Assembly: GCA_040385825.1 (NCBI GenBank)
Contig: JAZKGQ010000006.1
Span: 372,001 to 436,000, forward strand
Source: JANNNF01 sp040385825
GTDB taxonomy: Bacteria; Pseudomonadota; Alphaproteobacteria; Rhodobacterales; Rhodobacteraceae
Length of the DNA: 64,000 bases
Direction of reading: 5' to 3'
Positions within the stretch are counted from its first letter, which is position 1; each line of letters begins with the position of its first letter. The notes under the pieces are model-generated. The model ran no database searches and was not told the DNA's origin. It worked only from the letters and a program-made list of their open reading frames with translations. Positions 26,491 to 36,133 of this stretch are shown here, piece by piece. A program made the position numbers and the translations under genes.

Positions 26491-29400
26491 ATGGTTGAGG
26501 CGATTAATTTCGTCGTCCGCGATGCTGCGGGCGAAGTCGTACGCGGTGCGGTTGCAGGCGGCGGCAGCAATTTCATCCAGATGGGGGCTGGCGAGGAGAT
26601 CTCGCTGAACCTCGCGCGGGAAAGCGTTACCGGATATGTGCAACAAGGGCGCGATCTGGTCGTGTCGCTGGCCGATGGCCAGACGATCACTCTGTCGGGC
26701 TATTTCCCCACCAGTGGCGAGCCGAACCTGCTGTACCTGTCGCAGAACGGCGAGATTATCGCCGTCGATCTGGCAGGCGCCGGCAACGGCACCATGTCTG
26801 CCACCTACGGCGCGACCGACAGCTGGGACAAGTTCTCGACCCTTGACGATCTGCGCTTTGGCGAAAGCGACAACATGGCGCTGGCCTATGCCGGAACCGA
26901 CGAGCCAGCCGGAATGGCCGCGTTCCTGCCGGGGCTGGTCGGGCTTGGCGGTGTCGGCGCGGGTCTGGCCGGGGTTGGCGTGATCGGCGCAGTCATCGGT
27001 GGCGGTGGCGGCGGCGGCGGTGACGGCGGTGGCGATGGCACCGATCCGGTCGACACCCGCGCGACCCCCACCATTGACGGCACCGGCACCACGCAGACCG
27101 TGACCACCAACACCCCCGACCAGGATCTGGACGTGACCGGCACGGGCGAGCCTGGCGATGTGGTCGTCGTGACCATCGGCACCGAAACCCAGACCACCAC
27201 CATCACCACCGATGGCACCTGGGCTGTGGTTTTCCCGAGTACCGACCTGCCCGCCGATGGCACCCATCTGACCACCGCTGTCGTCACCCAGCCTGACGGC
27301 ACCACCACGCCGCTGACCGGCCCGACCTTCATTCTGGACCTGACCCCGCCTGCGGTTGAAGTCACCGAAGGCGCTTTGTCGACCAATGATGTCGAAAACC
27401 TTGCCGAATATGCCGATGGCGTGACGATTTCGGGCGAAGGCGAACCGGGCGCATCCATCAGCGTTCAGGTCGGCACCTTTACCCAGACCACGACCGTCAC
27501 CACCACGGGCACCTGGACCGTCACCTTCCCGACCACCCAGGTACCGCCCGGCGAATACCAGATCCCCATGGTCGTCACCGCGACCGACCCCTTGGGCAAC
27601 ACCACGGTCCTGAACGACACGCTGGTTGTCGACACCGTGCCAAACCCGATTGCCTTCAACCCGGTGACCGCCGACAACATGGTCAACAGCGCCGAAGCCA
27701 CGGCTGGCTTTTCCATCACCGGCACCTCGACTGCCGGGGCCACCCTGTCGATCACCTTGCAGGGCATCACCCAGCAGGTCGTGGTGGCGTCCGATGGCAG
27801 CTTTACCCTGAGCTGGGCTGCGGGCACCCTGACGGCGGGCGAATATGACGCCACCCTGACCGCCACCACCACCGATGCCGCAGGCAACGCCAGCACCACG
27901 ACCCACACCTTCCGCGTGGATACCTTTACCTCGGTGGCCTTTGCCCCTGCGCTGATCGAAGGCAACGACGTGGTGAACGGGGTTGAAGCCGCCGATGGCG
28001 TGGTGCTGACCGGCACCGCCCAGGCCGGGTCCAGCGTCAGCGTCGTCTGGAACGGCACCACCCTGCCCGCAACGGTTGCGGCCGATGGGTCGTGGTCGGT
28101 GACCTTTGCCGCCAGCACGATCACCAGCAGCACCACGCTGATCTCGACCACCGCCACCGTCACCGCGACGGATGCGGCAGGCAACACCGCCACCGCCACC
28201 CGCAACATCCAGATCGACACCGGCACCTCGGTTTCGGTCGACGCGGGCCAGCTTGGCGGCGACAATGTGGCCTCGGGGTCGGAACGCGGCGCAGGCATCA
28301 GCTTTACTGGCACCACTGAGGCAAACGCTTCGGTCACCGTGACGTTTGAAGGCGTCAGCCGCACCGTGACCGCCAATGCCAGCGGCGTCTGGACGGCCGG
28401 CTACACCAGCGCTGACTATCGCAGCGGCACCTATGACAGTGCGATCAGCGTCACCGCGACCGATGCCGCAGGCAACACCGCCACCGCCACTCATGCGGTC
28501 AAGATCGACACCGAGGTCAACCCGTTCTCGATCATCTCGCTGTCCTCGGGCACCGATGGCATCAGCGGCGCCGAGGCTTTGGCAGGCGTGACGGTCACGG
28601 GTACGGTCGAACCGTTCTCGACCGTGCAACTGACCTTCGGCAGCGCCGCAGCCCTGACCGTGACGGCCGGTGCCGATGGCACCTGGACCACCACGATCCC
28701 GACCAGCGCCATCCCGGCAGGCGAAACCACGGTCAGCATGACCGCGGTGGCGACCGACCGCTATGGCAACGTCTCGGCCCCGATCACCCAGTCGGTGATC
28801 GTCGACCGGATCGTCAACGACCTGACCCGCCCCGGCGGCAACATCACCGCCGATGACACGCTGAACGCCGCCGAGCGCGCGCAGGGCCTGACGCTGAACG
28901 GCACGGTCGAGGCGAACTCGACCCTTGTCGTAACGCTGACCAATGGCGCGACCCAGACTGTGGCGGTCGGGGCAGACGGGCTGTGGTCGGTCACGTTCCC
29001 GGCCAGCGCCCTGCCCACCGGCAACGAGGTTTCGGTCACCGCCACCATCGCGGCGACCGATAGCTTTGGCAACACGCGGGAAATCACCGAAACCTTCAAG
29101 ATCGACACGGTTGCCCCGACAGCGCCCCTGGTCACCGACCTGACCGAAAACGTGCAGGGCGGTGTGACCTCGATCGTGACGGCGGGCAACGGGGCCTATG
29201 ACGTGTTCGAGATCACCGCCGCAGGTGTGCAGACCGAACTGACCACCAGCCAGAACTATGACGCGATGTTCAACGACACCACGAACCGCTTTGTCAGCCC
29301 GGTACCGGATGGCAGCTATCTGGTGATCCGGGCCGAAGATGGCGCGCAGAACCATGCCTCGACCCTGTTCATCGAAAACAGCACCGGCGCGATCAACGTC

Positions 29401-29685
29401 GATCTGGGCCGCGACGGGCTGACGGGGCTGGATATCAGCGTCATCGACCTGCGCGAGGCGGCTCAGGCCAGCCTGACCATCACCGAAGCCCAGTTGCGCG
29501 ACTTGACCGGGCCGGATGACCGTCTGATCATCATGTCGGACGGCGACGATCAGGTCACGGCACTGGGGGCTGTCAACACCGGCCAGCAGACCACAGGGCC
29601 GGACGGGCAGTCCTACACGATCTATACCCTTGGCAGCAGCGGGGCGACCCTGCTTCTGGACGATGACATCAACCTTGTGATCTGA
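26491..29685 (+). CDS. Large BapA-like Ig-repeat adhesin, type I secreted
   Basis: The 1064-residue protein has no signal peptide. Residues 1-150 resemble the BapA prefix domain. A glycine-rich linker (about 153-185, with long Gly runs) follows. Then come seven Ig-like repeats of about 97 residues (about 188-870), each with a TITGTGEPG-like strand and ending near DTV/DTF/DTE. The C-terminal 190 residues include SVIDLREA and end LLLDDDINLVI. No RTX nonapeptides are visible. The next three genes encode a complete type I exporter, so it is almost certainly a cell-surface or biofilm protein. ATG 26491 is preferred over longer frames because of GGAG and the domain start. Confidence 0.85.
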   Translation: MVEAINFVVRDAAGEVVRGAVAGGGSNFIQMGAGEEISLNLARESVTGYVQQGRDLVVSLADGQTITLSGYFPTSGEPNLLYLSQNGEIIAVDLAGAGNGTMSATYGATDSWDKFSTLDDLRFGESDNMALAYAGTDEPAGMAAFLPGLVGLGGVGAGLAGVGVIGAVIGGGGGGGGDGGGDGTDPVDTRATPTIDGTGTTQTVTTNTPDQDLDVTGTGEPGDVVVVTIGTETQTTTITTDGTWAVVFPSTDLPADGTHLTTAVVTQPDGTTTPLTGPTFILDLTPPAVEVTEGALSTNDVENLAEYADGVTISGEGEPGASISVQVGTFTQTTTVTTTGTWTVTFPTTQVPPGEYQIPMVVTATDPLGNTTVLNDTLVVDTVPNPIAFNPVTADNMVNSAEATAGFSITGTSTAGATLSITLQGITQQVVVASDGSFTLSWAAGTLTAGEYDATLTATTTDAAGNASTTTHTFRVDTFTSVAFAPALIEGNDVVNGVEAADGVVLTGTAQAGSSVSVVWNGTTLPATVAADGSWSVTFAASTITSSTTLISTTATVTATDAAGNTATATRNIQIDTGTSVSVDAGQLGGDNVASGSERGAGISFTGTTEANASVTVTFEGVSRTVTANASGVWTAGYTSADYRSGTYDSAISVTATDAAGNTATATHAVKIDTEVNPFSIISLSSGTDGISGAEALAGVTVTGTVEPFSTVQLTFGSAAALTVTAGADGTWTTTIPTSAIPAGETTVSMTAVATDRYGNVSAPITQSVIVDRIVNDLTRPGGNITADDTLNAAERAQGLTLNGTVEANSTLVVTLTNGATQTVAVGADGLWSVTFPASALPTGNEVSVTATIAATDSFGNTREITETFKIDTVAPTAPLVTDLTENVQGGVTSIVTAGNGAYDVFEITAAGVQTELTTSQNYDAMFNDTTNRFVSPVPDGSYLVIRAEDGAQNHASTLFIENSTGAINVDLGRDGLTGLDISVIDLREAAQASLTITEAQLRDLTGPDDRLIIMSDGDDQVTALGAVNTGQQTTGPDGQSYTIYTLGSSGATLLLDDDINLVI

Positions 29686-29705
29686 CCGGAAGGGGAGGAG
29701 GGCCT

Positions 29706-31061
29706 ATGCCCTTGATCCGTCTCCGCACAGCCGGCCCGCGATGCGCAACATCCGGGCCGGTGCTGGCGGCGCTGTTGCTGGTATCGGGATGCGTCGGCAG
29801 GGATTTGCCTCTGGCGTCCATGTTCAGCTTTGGCAAGGGCAATGGTCCCAGTGACCCTGCCGTTTCCGCTGTGTCAGAGCCACATCTGACCGGCAAAGGC
29901 CAGGTGGTATCGCCGCTGATCGACGGGCTTGCAGCCCGCAATTCTGTGCTGGTGCCGGGATCGCCCTATGATCAGGTCGCAGCCGCCGTGCTGGAGGCCA
30001 GCAAGGGGGCGGCCCAGTCCGAGTTGCGGGTGGCCCGGCTGACTGCCCAGGCAAAATCCAGGAACTGGCTGCCCAGCATCGGGCCGAACATCAGCCTCAC
30101 CTCGCTTGGCGCCACGGCGGCGAACCTGCTGCTGGATCAGGCGCTGTTCGACAATGGCCGCCGCCGCGCCGAACGCGCCTATGCGGCAGCGGATGTAGAG
30201 GTGGCGGCGGTAACGCTGGCGTCCGATCTGAACGAACGGGTCTATCAGGGCCTCAGCCATTACATTTCCGGCCAACGGTCCATGGACCTGATCGCCGTGA
30301 CCGAGGCGTCGATTGCCCGGATGGGCGAATTTGAACGCATCATGTCGGTCCGGGTTGAAGGCGGGCTGTCCGACCGGTCGGAACAGCAGGTGCTGCGGCA
30401 GAAATACACCGAAATGCAGGCCACCCTGTCGGCAGACCGCGAAACCCTGACCACCGCCCGCGCCGAACTGACCGCCATGTCGGCGCGCCCGCTGGACGGG
30501 CTGCGGGGGCTGGCAGGCATTACAACGGATTCCGCCTTGTCAGAGCCGCTTTCGGTGCTGCTGGCCCGCGGCGATGGCGCGCGGATGATCGCGCAGGCAA
30601 AGGTTTCACGGGCGGGTCATCTGCCCGGCCTTGGCGCGCAGGCGGCGCTGGATGATGGCGGCGCCGTGACATCGGGCCTGACGCTTGGCGGCGGCACGCT
30701 GGGCTTTGGCACAGGCGACGCGCTGAAGGCGCTGGCCGAAACCGAAACCGTGGCCGCCCGCAAGGTGGACGAGGCCAGGGAAACCGCGAACCGCCGGATC
30801 GTGGCGCTAGACCGTGAAATTGCGGCTCTGATCTCGCAGGAACGCGATGGCGCCGAAGTGCTGCGCCAGACCACCGGCAACCTGGACCTGTTCACCGAAC
30901 AGTACCGCGCGGGCCGCAAGACCCTGCTGGAGCTGGTCAGCCAGTTCGAGGTCTACACCCGGATGCGGCGCGAACAGGCTTCGCTCAAATACGAGATTGC
31001 GGCCCTTCGGCTGGATGTCGCGCGCGAACGCGGCACGCTGGTCAGCGGGGCGCAGATGTGA
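29706..31061 (+). CDS. TolC-family outer membrane component of type I secretion
   Basis: The 451-residue protein starts with a lipoprotein-type signal (VLAALLLVSGC, Cys lipidation). Long helical regions with TolC-like repeats follow (RVARLTAQAKSRNWLPSIGPN; EQYRAGRKTLLELVSQFEVY). It should form the outer membrane channel for the adhesin exported by the next two gene products. Its stop overlaps the GTG start of the ATPase gene. Confidence 0.88.
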   Translation: MPLIRLRTAGPRCATSGPVLAALLLVSGCVGRDLPLASMFSFGKGNGPSDPAVSAVSEPHLTGKGQVVSPLIDGLAARNSVLVPGSPYDQVAAAVLEASKGAAQSELRVARLTAQAKSRNWLPSIGPNISLTSLGATAANLLLDQALFDNGRRRAERAYAAADVEVAAVTLASDLNERVYQGLSHYISGQRSMDLIAVTEASIARMGEFERIMSVRVEGGLSDRSEQQVLRQKYTEMQATLSADRETLTTARAELTAMSARPLDGLRGLAGITTDSALSEPLSVLLARGDGARMIAQAKVSRAGHLPGLGAQAALDDGGAVTSGLTLGGGTLGFGTGDALKALAETETVAARKVDEARETANRRIVALDREIAALISQERDGAEVLRQTTGNLDLFTEQYRAGRKTLLELVSQFEVYTRMRREQASLKYEIAALRLDVARERGTLVSGAQM

Positions 31062-33286
31062 CGGACGACCGGGTCATCGCGTTTGACATGAACGCCAGCC
31101 GCGTCGCCGCTGCCGGCCCCATCGTCGCACGCCCTGCCCCTGCGGCCCGCCCGCAAGCCCCCCGCCACAGCGAACGCGCCGTGAACCGCGCGCAACTGGC
31201 TTCGGTCTATGCCGGACTGCTGGGGGCCGAGGTGTCTGCCGCCGACCTGCTGGACCAGATCCACATTGCCGCCGCCCGGACCGATGGCAGCGTGGCCCTG
31301 CCCGAGGTCGCCGCCGCCCTGCAAGCCACCGGCCTGACGGTGCGGCTGGACCTGCTGCCCGTGCTGCAAGACGGCATCTGGCCTGCGCTGGCCGAAATGA
31401 CCAGCGGCCAGATGGTGCTGGTGCTGGCGCTGACCGACGACGGCGTCACCCTGTACGACCCGGCCGCCGACGATCTGCGCCTTGACGTGGCGCAGGACGA
31501 ATTCATGCAGGTCTTTGCCGGCCGCATCTTGCGCGCCCGCATCACGCTGGCCGATCTTGAGGCCCGCCACATCGACGCCAGCAGACCCGCGCATTGGTTC
31601 TGGGGCGAGTTTCGGCACTACAAACGCCCGTTCATGGAAGTGGCGGCCTCGTCGCTGTTCTCCAACTTGCTGGCCGTGGCGATCTCGCTGTTTTCCTTGC
31701 AGATCTATGACCGGGTGATCCCGTATCAGTCGGAACCGACATTGTGGGTGCTGGCACTTGGCGCGCTGCTGGCGGTGATGATGGAAGGGTTCCTGAAACT
31801 CGCGCGGTCAGCCCTGATGGACAACACCGGCAAACGCATCGAACTGGCCGTACAGGCGCGGCTGATGACGCGGCTGTTGGGCATGAAGATGGGACCGGGC
31901 GAACGCAAGCCGTCCGAGATTTTCGGGTCGATGCGCGAATTCGGGTCGGTGCGCGAATTCTTTACCGCCTCGACCATCGGCACGCTGGCCGACCTGCCGT
32001 TTCTGGTGGTGTTTCTGGCCCTCGTCGCCTCCATCGGAGGCAACCTCGTGTGGGTGCTGATCTTCGGCGGGATATTGATGGTCGTGCCGGGGTTCCTGAT
32101 GCAAAAGCGCATGGTCGCCCTGACCCACGCCACCCAAGGGGCCAGCATGCGGTCGCAGCGATTGCTGTATGAGGCGGTGTTCGAGCATGAAACCGTCACC
32201 ACGCAGCGCGGCGAGGATCGGGTCAGCCGCATCTGGGACGAACTGAACGCACTGTCGGCGTCCAAGGCATCGGACCAGCGCAAACTGACCACGATCCTGA
32301 CGACATGGGCGCAAGGGGTGCAGCAGGCGACCTATATCGCCGCCGTGGTGGTGGGCACGTTTCTGGTGTTCACGGGCGATTTCACCGTCGGCACCATCAT
32401 TGCGGTCGGCATCCTGACCGGGCGCACCCTTGGGCCTTTGGCGCAACTGTCGGCCACCATGGCGCGCTGGTCCAACGTCAAATCCGCGCTGACCGGGCTG
32501 GACAGCATCGCCAACGCCCGGCAGGCCGAGGAGGCAGGCCGCAAATATCTGCGCCGCGCCAGGGTGGCGGGGGCGTTCGAGCTGCGTCATGTGGAATTCC
32601 GCTATGACCCGCAATCGTCGCCCACGGTGGAAATCGCCGCGATGGCCATTCCGGCAGGGCAGCATGTGGCGGTGCTGGGCAGCAACGGGTCGGGGAAATC
32701 GACCCTGTTGCGGCTTTTGGCGGGGTTGTATGAGCCGACCAAGGGCCGGGTTCTGCTGGACGGCGTTGACATGGGGCAGGTGCATCCGCGCGATCTGCGC
32801 CGCAGCATCGGCTATCTGGGGCAAGAGGTGCGGCTGATCGCAGGCACCATCCGCGACAACCTGAACCTCAGTCAGTTGGAACGCGACGACGACCGCCTGC
32901 TTGAGGCGCTGGAATTTGCGGGCCTCGGGCCGTTCGTCAAGACCCACCCGCGCGGGCTTGATCTGGAAATCCGGGAACTGGGCGAAGGCCTGTCGGTCGG
33001 TCAGCGCCAGAGCATCGGCTGGGCGCGGCTGTGGTTGCAGAACCCGTCGGTGGTGCTGCTGGATGAACCGACCGCAGCCCTGGATCAGACGCTGGAGGCC
33101 ACCCTTGTCAGCCGCCTGAAAGGCTGGCTGGAAGGGCGCACCGCGATCATCGCCACCCACCGGGTGCCGATCCTGCAACTGACGACCCGCACGCTGATCT
33201 TGCAGAACGGCAGGCTGGCGGTGGACGGGCCGAAAGAGGCCGTGCTGGCCCATCTTGCCAAGGCACAGGGGGGCGGGGCGCAATGA
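31058..33286 (+). CDS. Type I secretion ABC transporter (LapB/HlyB type)
   Basis: The 742-residue exporter starts at GTG 31058, overlapping the previous stop. An N-terminal C39-peptidase-like domain (about 40-180) lacks an obvious catalytic cysteine, as in HlyB-type transporters that do not cleave the substrate. The membrane domain spans about 198-465. The nucleotide-binding domain has Walker A GSNGSGKST (about 541), the signature LSVGQRQ in place of LSGGQ (about 645), Walker B VVLLDEPTAALD (about 664) and switch ATHRV. It drives export of the adhesin together with the TolC-like and HlyD-like partners. Confidence 0.9.
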   Translation: MTDDRVIAFDMNASRVAAAGPIVARPAPAARPQAPRHSERAVNRAQLASVYAGLLGAEVSAADLLDQIHIAAARTDGSVALPEVAAALQATGLTVRLDLLPVLQDGIWPALAEMTSGQMVLVLALTDDGVTLYDPAADDLRLDVAQDEFMQVFAGRILRARITLADLEARHIDASRPAHWFWGEFRHYKRPFMEVAASSLFSNLLAVAISLFSLQIYDRVIPYQSEPTLWVLALGALLAVMMEGFLKLARSALMDNTGKRIELAVQARLMTRLLGMKMGPGERKPSEIFGSMREFGSVREFFTASTIGTLADLPFLVVFLALVASIGGNLVWVLIFGGILMVVPGFLMQKRMVALTHATQGASMRSQRLLYEAVFEHETVTTQRGEDRVSRIWDELNALSASKASDQRKLTTILTTWAQGVQQATYIAAVVVGTFLVFTGDFTVGTIIAVGILTGRTLGPLAQLSATMARWSNVKSALTGLDSIANARQAEEAGRKYLRRARVAGAFELRHVEFRYDPQSSPTVEIAAMAIPAGQHVAVLGSNGSGKSTLLRLLAGLYEPTKGRVLLDGVDMGQVHPRDLRRSIGYLGQEVRLIAGTIRDNLNLSQLERDDDRLLEALEFAGLGPFVKTHPRGLDLEIRELGEGLSVGQRQSIGWARLWLQNPSVVLLDEPTAALDQTLEATLVSRLKGWLEGRTAIIATHRVPILQLTTRTLILQNGRLAVDGPKEAVLAHLAKAQGGGAQ

Positions 33287-34458
33287 CCACCATCGACCAC
33301 GGGTTCGACACCCGCACGCGCGGCCCGTCCATCACCATCTGGATGATCATTGCGACGATGGTGGTGTTCATCCTGTGGGCGTCGTTTGCCTGGGTGGATG
33401 AGATTGTTCGGGCGCAGGGCACGGTTGTATCCTCGTCCAAACCGCAGATCATCCAGAACCTTGAAGGTGGCATTCTGGCCGAACTCGCGGTGGCGGAAGG
33501 CGACATCGTGGAACCGGGCCAGACCCTCGCCCGGCTGCAATCGACGCAGTACCAGTCGGCGGTGGATGATTACCGCGACCAGATTGCCGCGCTGGACATT
33601 CGCCGCCTGCGGATCGAGGCCGAGATGACCGGCGCGTCAAGATTTCGCGTGCCGGCCAGTCTTGCCGCCCGCGTGCCAGACATCGTGGCCTCTGAGGCGA
33701 CCTTGCTGAAGGCCCGCCAGTCCGACTTTGCCGCGCGCCGCGATGGCGCACAGGCGGTGCTGGATCAGGCGGTCAATGAGTTGGACATCATGGAGCGTAT
33801 GCTGAAGCAGGATGTCGCCCCGCAGATCGAAGTCACCCGCGCCCGCAAGGCACACCGCGATGCCGAAAACCGCCTGTCCGACACCATCACCCAGATGGAA
33901 CTGGAACGGGCCAAGGACTATTCCGAGGCGTTGAAGGAACTGACCTCGCTGCGGCAGAACCTGAAGATCAGCGAAGACCAACTGGCCCGCACCACCCTGC
34001 TGGCCCCGATGCGGGGCGTGGTGAACAAGCTGTCGGTGACCACCATCGGCGGCGTGGTGCGGCCGGGCGAAGAGATCTTGCAACTGATCCCGCTGGACGA
34101 GGCCCTGTTCATCGAGGCCAAGGTCAAGCCCCGCGATATTGCCGCCGTGCGGCAGGGCCAGCAGGCCACCATCAAGCTGTCGGCCTATGATTACACCATC
34201 TATGGCAGCCTGAAGGCCGAAGTGACCTTCATTTCCGCCGACACGTTTCTGGACGAACGCGCCCGCACGCCGGATGGCGACCCCCATTACATCGTGACGC
34301 TGCGGGTCGATCTGACCCAGTTGAACGACCGCCAGCAGAACCTTGAAATCCGCCCCGGCATGTTGGCCGAGGTTGAATTGCAGACCGGCGGCAAGACGAT
34401 TCTGACCTATCTGACCAAGCCTCTGTACAAATCGAACGAGGCGCTGCGCGAACGCTGA
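33283..34458 (+). CDS. HlyD-family membrane fusion protein
   Basis: A 391-residue adaptor with one membrane anchor near residues 22-41 (MIIATMVVFILWASF). Two biotinyl-lipoyl halves flank a coiled-coil hairpin: VSSSKPQIIQNLEGGILAEL and LLAPMRGVVNKLSVTTIGG. The C-terminal end LAEVELQTGGKTILTYLTKP is typical of HlyD proteins. It overlaps the ATPase gene by 4 bases and completes the type I exporter. Confidence 0.92.
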   Translation: MTTIDHGFDTRTRGPSITIWMIIATMVVFILWASFAWVDEIVRAQGTVVSSSKPQIIQNLEGGILAELAVAEGDIVEPGQTLARLQSTQYQSAVDDYRDQIAALDIRRLRIEAEMTGASRFRVPASLAARVPDIVASEATLLKARQSDFAARRDGAQAVLDQAVNELDIMERMLKQDVAPQIEVTRARKAHRDAENRLSDTITQMELERAKDYSEALKELTSLRQNLKISEDQLARTTLLAPMRGVVNKLSVTTIGGVVRPGEEILQLIPLDEALFIEAKVKPRDIAAVRQGQQATIKLSAYDYTIYGSLKAEVTFISADTFLDERARTPDGDPHYIVTLRVDLTQLNDRQQNLEIRPGMLAEVELQTGGKTILTYLTKPLYKSNEALRER

Positions 34459-34473
34459 CCCGCAGCGCGGGTC
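34457..34473 (+). terminator. Hairpin at end of type I secretion operon
   Basis: GACCCGC pairs with GCGGGTC around AGC, overlapping the HlyD stop codon. There is no T-run, so it may be only a weak terminator. Confidence 0.35.
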
Positions 34474-34544
34474 AAACCCGGCACAGTGCGGGGCTTCTTT
34501 CCCTGTCACCCGGCCCCGCGATACCCAAGTAAAAGAATCGGGCT

Positions 34545-34585
34545 TTACCTTTCCAAGTTTTTTTGTCAACTTTGGCGAAAGGTAA
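34545..34585. promoter_or_regulatory. Inverted repeat upstream of hemP
   Basis: TTACCTTT (34545-34552) is mirrored by AAAGGTAA (34578-34585), with AAG/CTT just inside. It lies about 60 bases before the hemP start and may be a regulator site or leader hairpin. It does not match the Irr palindrome found upstream of bfr. Confidence 0.4.
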
Positions 34586-34646
34586 CTTGCTTGGAGCCTG
34601 CAATGGCGCATCCCGATACCCGCCCTTTTCACCGGATGCGCCAGCC

Positions 34647-34811
34647 ATGAATGACATGGCCGGCGCGCAGGCCCTTTGCCCTGTCGACACCACGCCGCTG
34701 CATGACGCGCTGCATCTGACCGCAGGCGGCGCGCAGGCGCGGATCGTGCTGCAAGGCCAGGTCTATTCGCTGCGCATCACGCGGGCGGGCAAACTGATCC
34801 TGACGAAATGA
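34647..34811 (+). CDS. hemP: Hemin uptake protein HemP
   Basis: A 54-residue protein of the HemP family, identified by the conserved C-terminal block (I)VLQGQVYSLRITRAGKLILTK, split here only for length. HemP proteins are small and iron-regulated, and usually accompany heme or iron uptake genes. A longer frame from 34563 is open, but the ATG at 34647 (MNDMAGAQ) fits the family length. Its TGA overlaps an ATG in the frame of the next gene. Confidence 0.85.
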   Translation: MNDMAGAQALCPVDTTPLHDALHLTAGGAQARIVLQGQVYSLRITRAGKLILTK

Positions 34812-34825
34812 CCCTGACATCGCCC

Positions 34826-34861
34826 AAAGGCCAATTCTTCTTCAAAGGCCAATTCTTCCTC
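34826..34861 (+). repeat. Tandem 18-bp repeat before imelysin gene
   Basis: Two copies of AAAGGCCAATTCTTCYTC (34826-34843, 34844-34861) differ at one base. A third partial copy, AAAGGACC, holds the apparent ribosome binding site of the imelysin gene. The repeat keeps the reading frame that links hemP's stop to the imelysin start. Confidence 0.7.
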
Positions 34862-34873
34862 AAAGGACCGCCC

Positions 34874-36133
34874 ATGACCCGCCCGCTGTTTGCTGCCCTG
34901 ATGACCTCTGCGCTGACCACCGGGCAGGCCTTTGCCGCCGATCCCGCGCAGGTGGTGGAAACCTATGCCGCGATTGCGGCGGCCACCTATGGCGACTCGC
35001 TGACCACGGCACAGGCGCTGCAAACCGCGGTCGAGGCGCTGATCGCCGCGCCTTCGGATGCGACGCTGACCGCCGCAAGGGATGCCTGGCTGGCCGCGCG
35101 GGTGCCCTATCAGCAGTCCGAGGTGTTCCGCTTTGGCAACGCCATCGTGGATGACTGGGAAGGCAAGGTGAACGCCTGGCCGCTGGACGAAGGCTTGATC
35201 GACTATGTCGACGCCAGCTACGGCAAATCCGAAGAAAACCCGCTGTCCACGCTGAACATCATTGCGACCCCGAAATTCACCCTGTCGGGCACCGAGATTG
35301 ACGCGACCAACATCACCCCCGCCTTCATCAGCGATACCCTGCAAGAGGCTGACGGCATCGAATCCAACGTGGCTTCGGGCTATCACGCCATCGAATTCCT
35401 GCTGTGGGGCCAGGATCTGAACGGCACCGGGCCGGGCGCTGGTGCGCGCCCCTTCACCGATTATGCGGCGGGCGACGCCTGTACCAATGGCAATTGCGAC
35501 CGCCGTGCGGACTATCTTTCTGCGGTAACCGCCTTGTTGGTGTCTGATTTGGACTACATGGCCGCCGCCTGGGCACCCGGCGGGGCCGGGGCCGCCGCCG
35601 TGACCGCCGATCCGCAGGCCGGGCTTCTGGCGATGCTGACCGGCATGGGCAGCCTGTCCTATGGCGAACTGGCGGGCGAGCGGATGAAGCTGGGGCTCAT
35701 GCTGAACGACCCGGAAGAAGAGCATGACTGCTTTTCCGACAACACCCACAACAGCCATTATTACGACGGCGTGGGCATACAGAACGTCTATCTGGGCAGC
35801 TATGCCCGTGTCGATGGCACTGTCGTCTCTGGCCCCTCGCTGTCCGATCTGGTGGCCGCGGCCGATGCGGGCATCGACACCCAGTTGAAGGCCGAACTCG
35901 GCATTTCGGTCGCGGCGCTTGGGGCCATCAAGACAGCGGCAGAGGGCGGTTTCGCCTATGACCAGATGCTGGCAGCAGGCAATGCCGAAGGCGAGGCCCT
36001 TATCACCGCCGCCATCACCGGCCTTGTGACCCAGACCGCCTCGATCGACCGCGCGGTGACCGCGCTTGGCCTGTCGAAGGTCGCGTTTGAAGGGTCTGAC
36101 AGCCTGGACAACCCCGAAGCGGTATTTCAGTAA
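34874..36133 (+). CDS. Imelysin-family periplasmic iron-uptake protein (IrpA-like)
   Basis: The 419-residue protein has a signal peptide (MTRPLFAALMTSALTTGQAF) and the imelysin GxHxxE motif in GYHAIEFLLWG (about residue 170). A second conserved block is DGVGIQNVYLGSY. Imelysin proteins such as IrpA and ICMP are iron-regulated periplasmic proteins. ATG 34874 gives a normal signal peptide and follows AAAGGA; an in-frame ATG at 34808 overlapping the hemP stop would add 22 residues. It overlaps bfd by one base. Confidence 0.88.
   Translation: MTRPLFAALMTSALTTGQAFAADPAQVVETYAAIAAATYGDSLTTAQALQTAVEALIAAPSDATLTAARDAWLAARVPYQQSEVFRFGNAIVDDWEGKVNAWPLDEGLIDYVDASYGKSEENPLSTLNIIATPKFTLSGTEIDATNITPAFISDTLQEADGIESNVASGYHAIEFLLWGQDLNGTGPGAGARPFTDYAAGDACTNGNCDRRADYLSAVTALLVSDLDYMAAAWAPGGAGAAAVTADPQAGLLAMLTGMGSLSYGELAGERMKLGLMLNDPEEEHDCFSDNTHNSHYYDGVGIQNVYLGSYARVDGTVVSGPSLSDLVAAADAGIDTQLKAELGISVAALGAIKTAAEGGFAYDQMLAAGNAEGEALITAAITGLVTQTASIDRAVTALGLSKVAFEGSDSLDNPEAVFQ

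Noticed and set aside
26440..29355. A 971-residue open frame on the minus strand opposite the adhesin gene
   Set aside because: It is a high-GC shadow of the Ig-repeat gene. The plus-strand gene has domain logic, a ribosome site and an operon; the minus frame has no recognisable domain or ribosome site.
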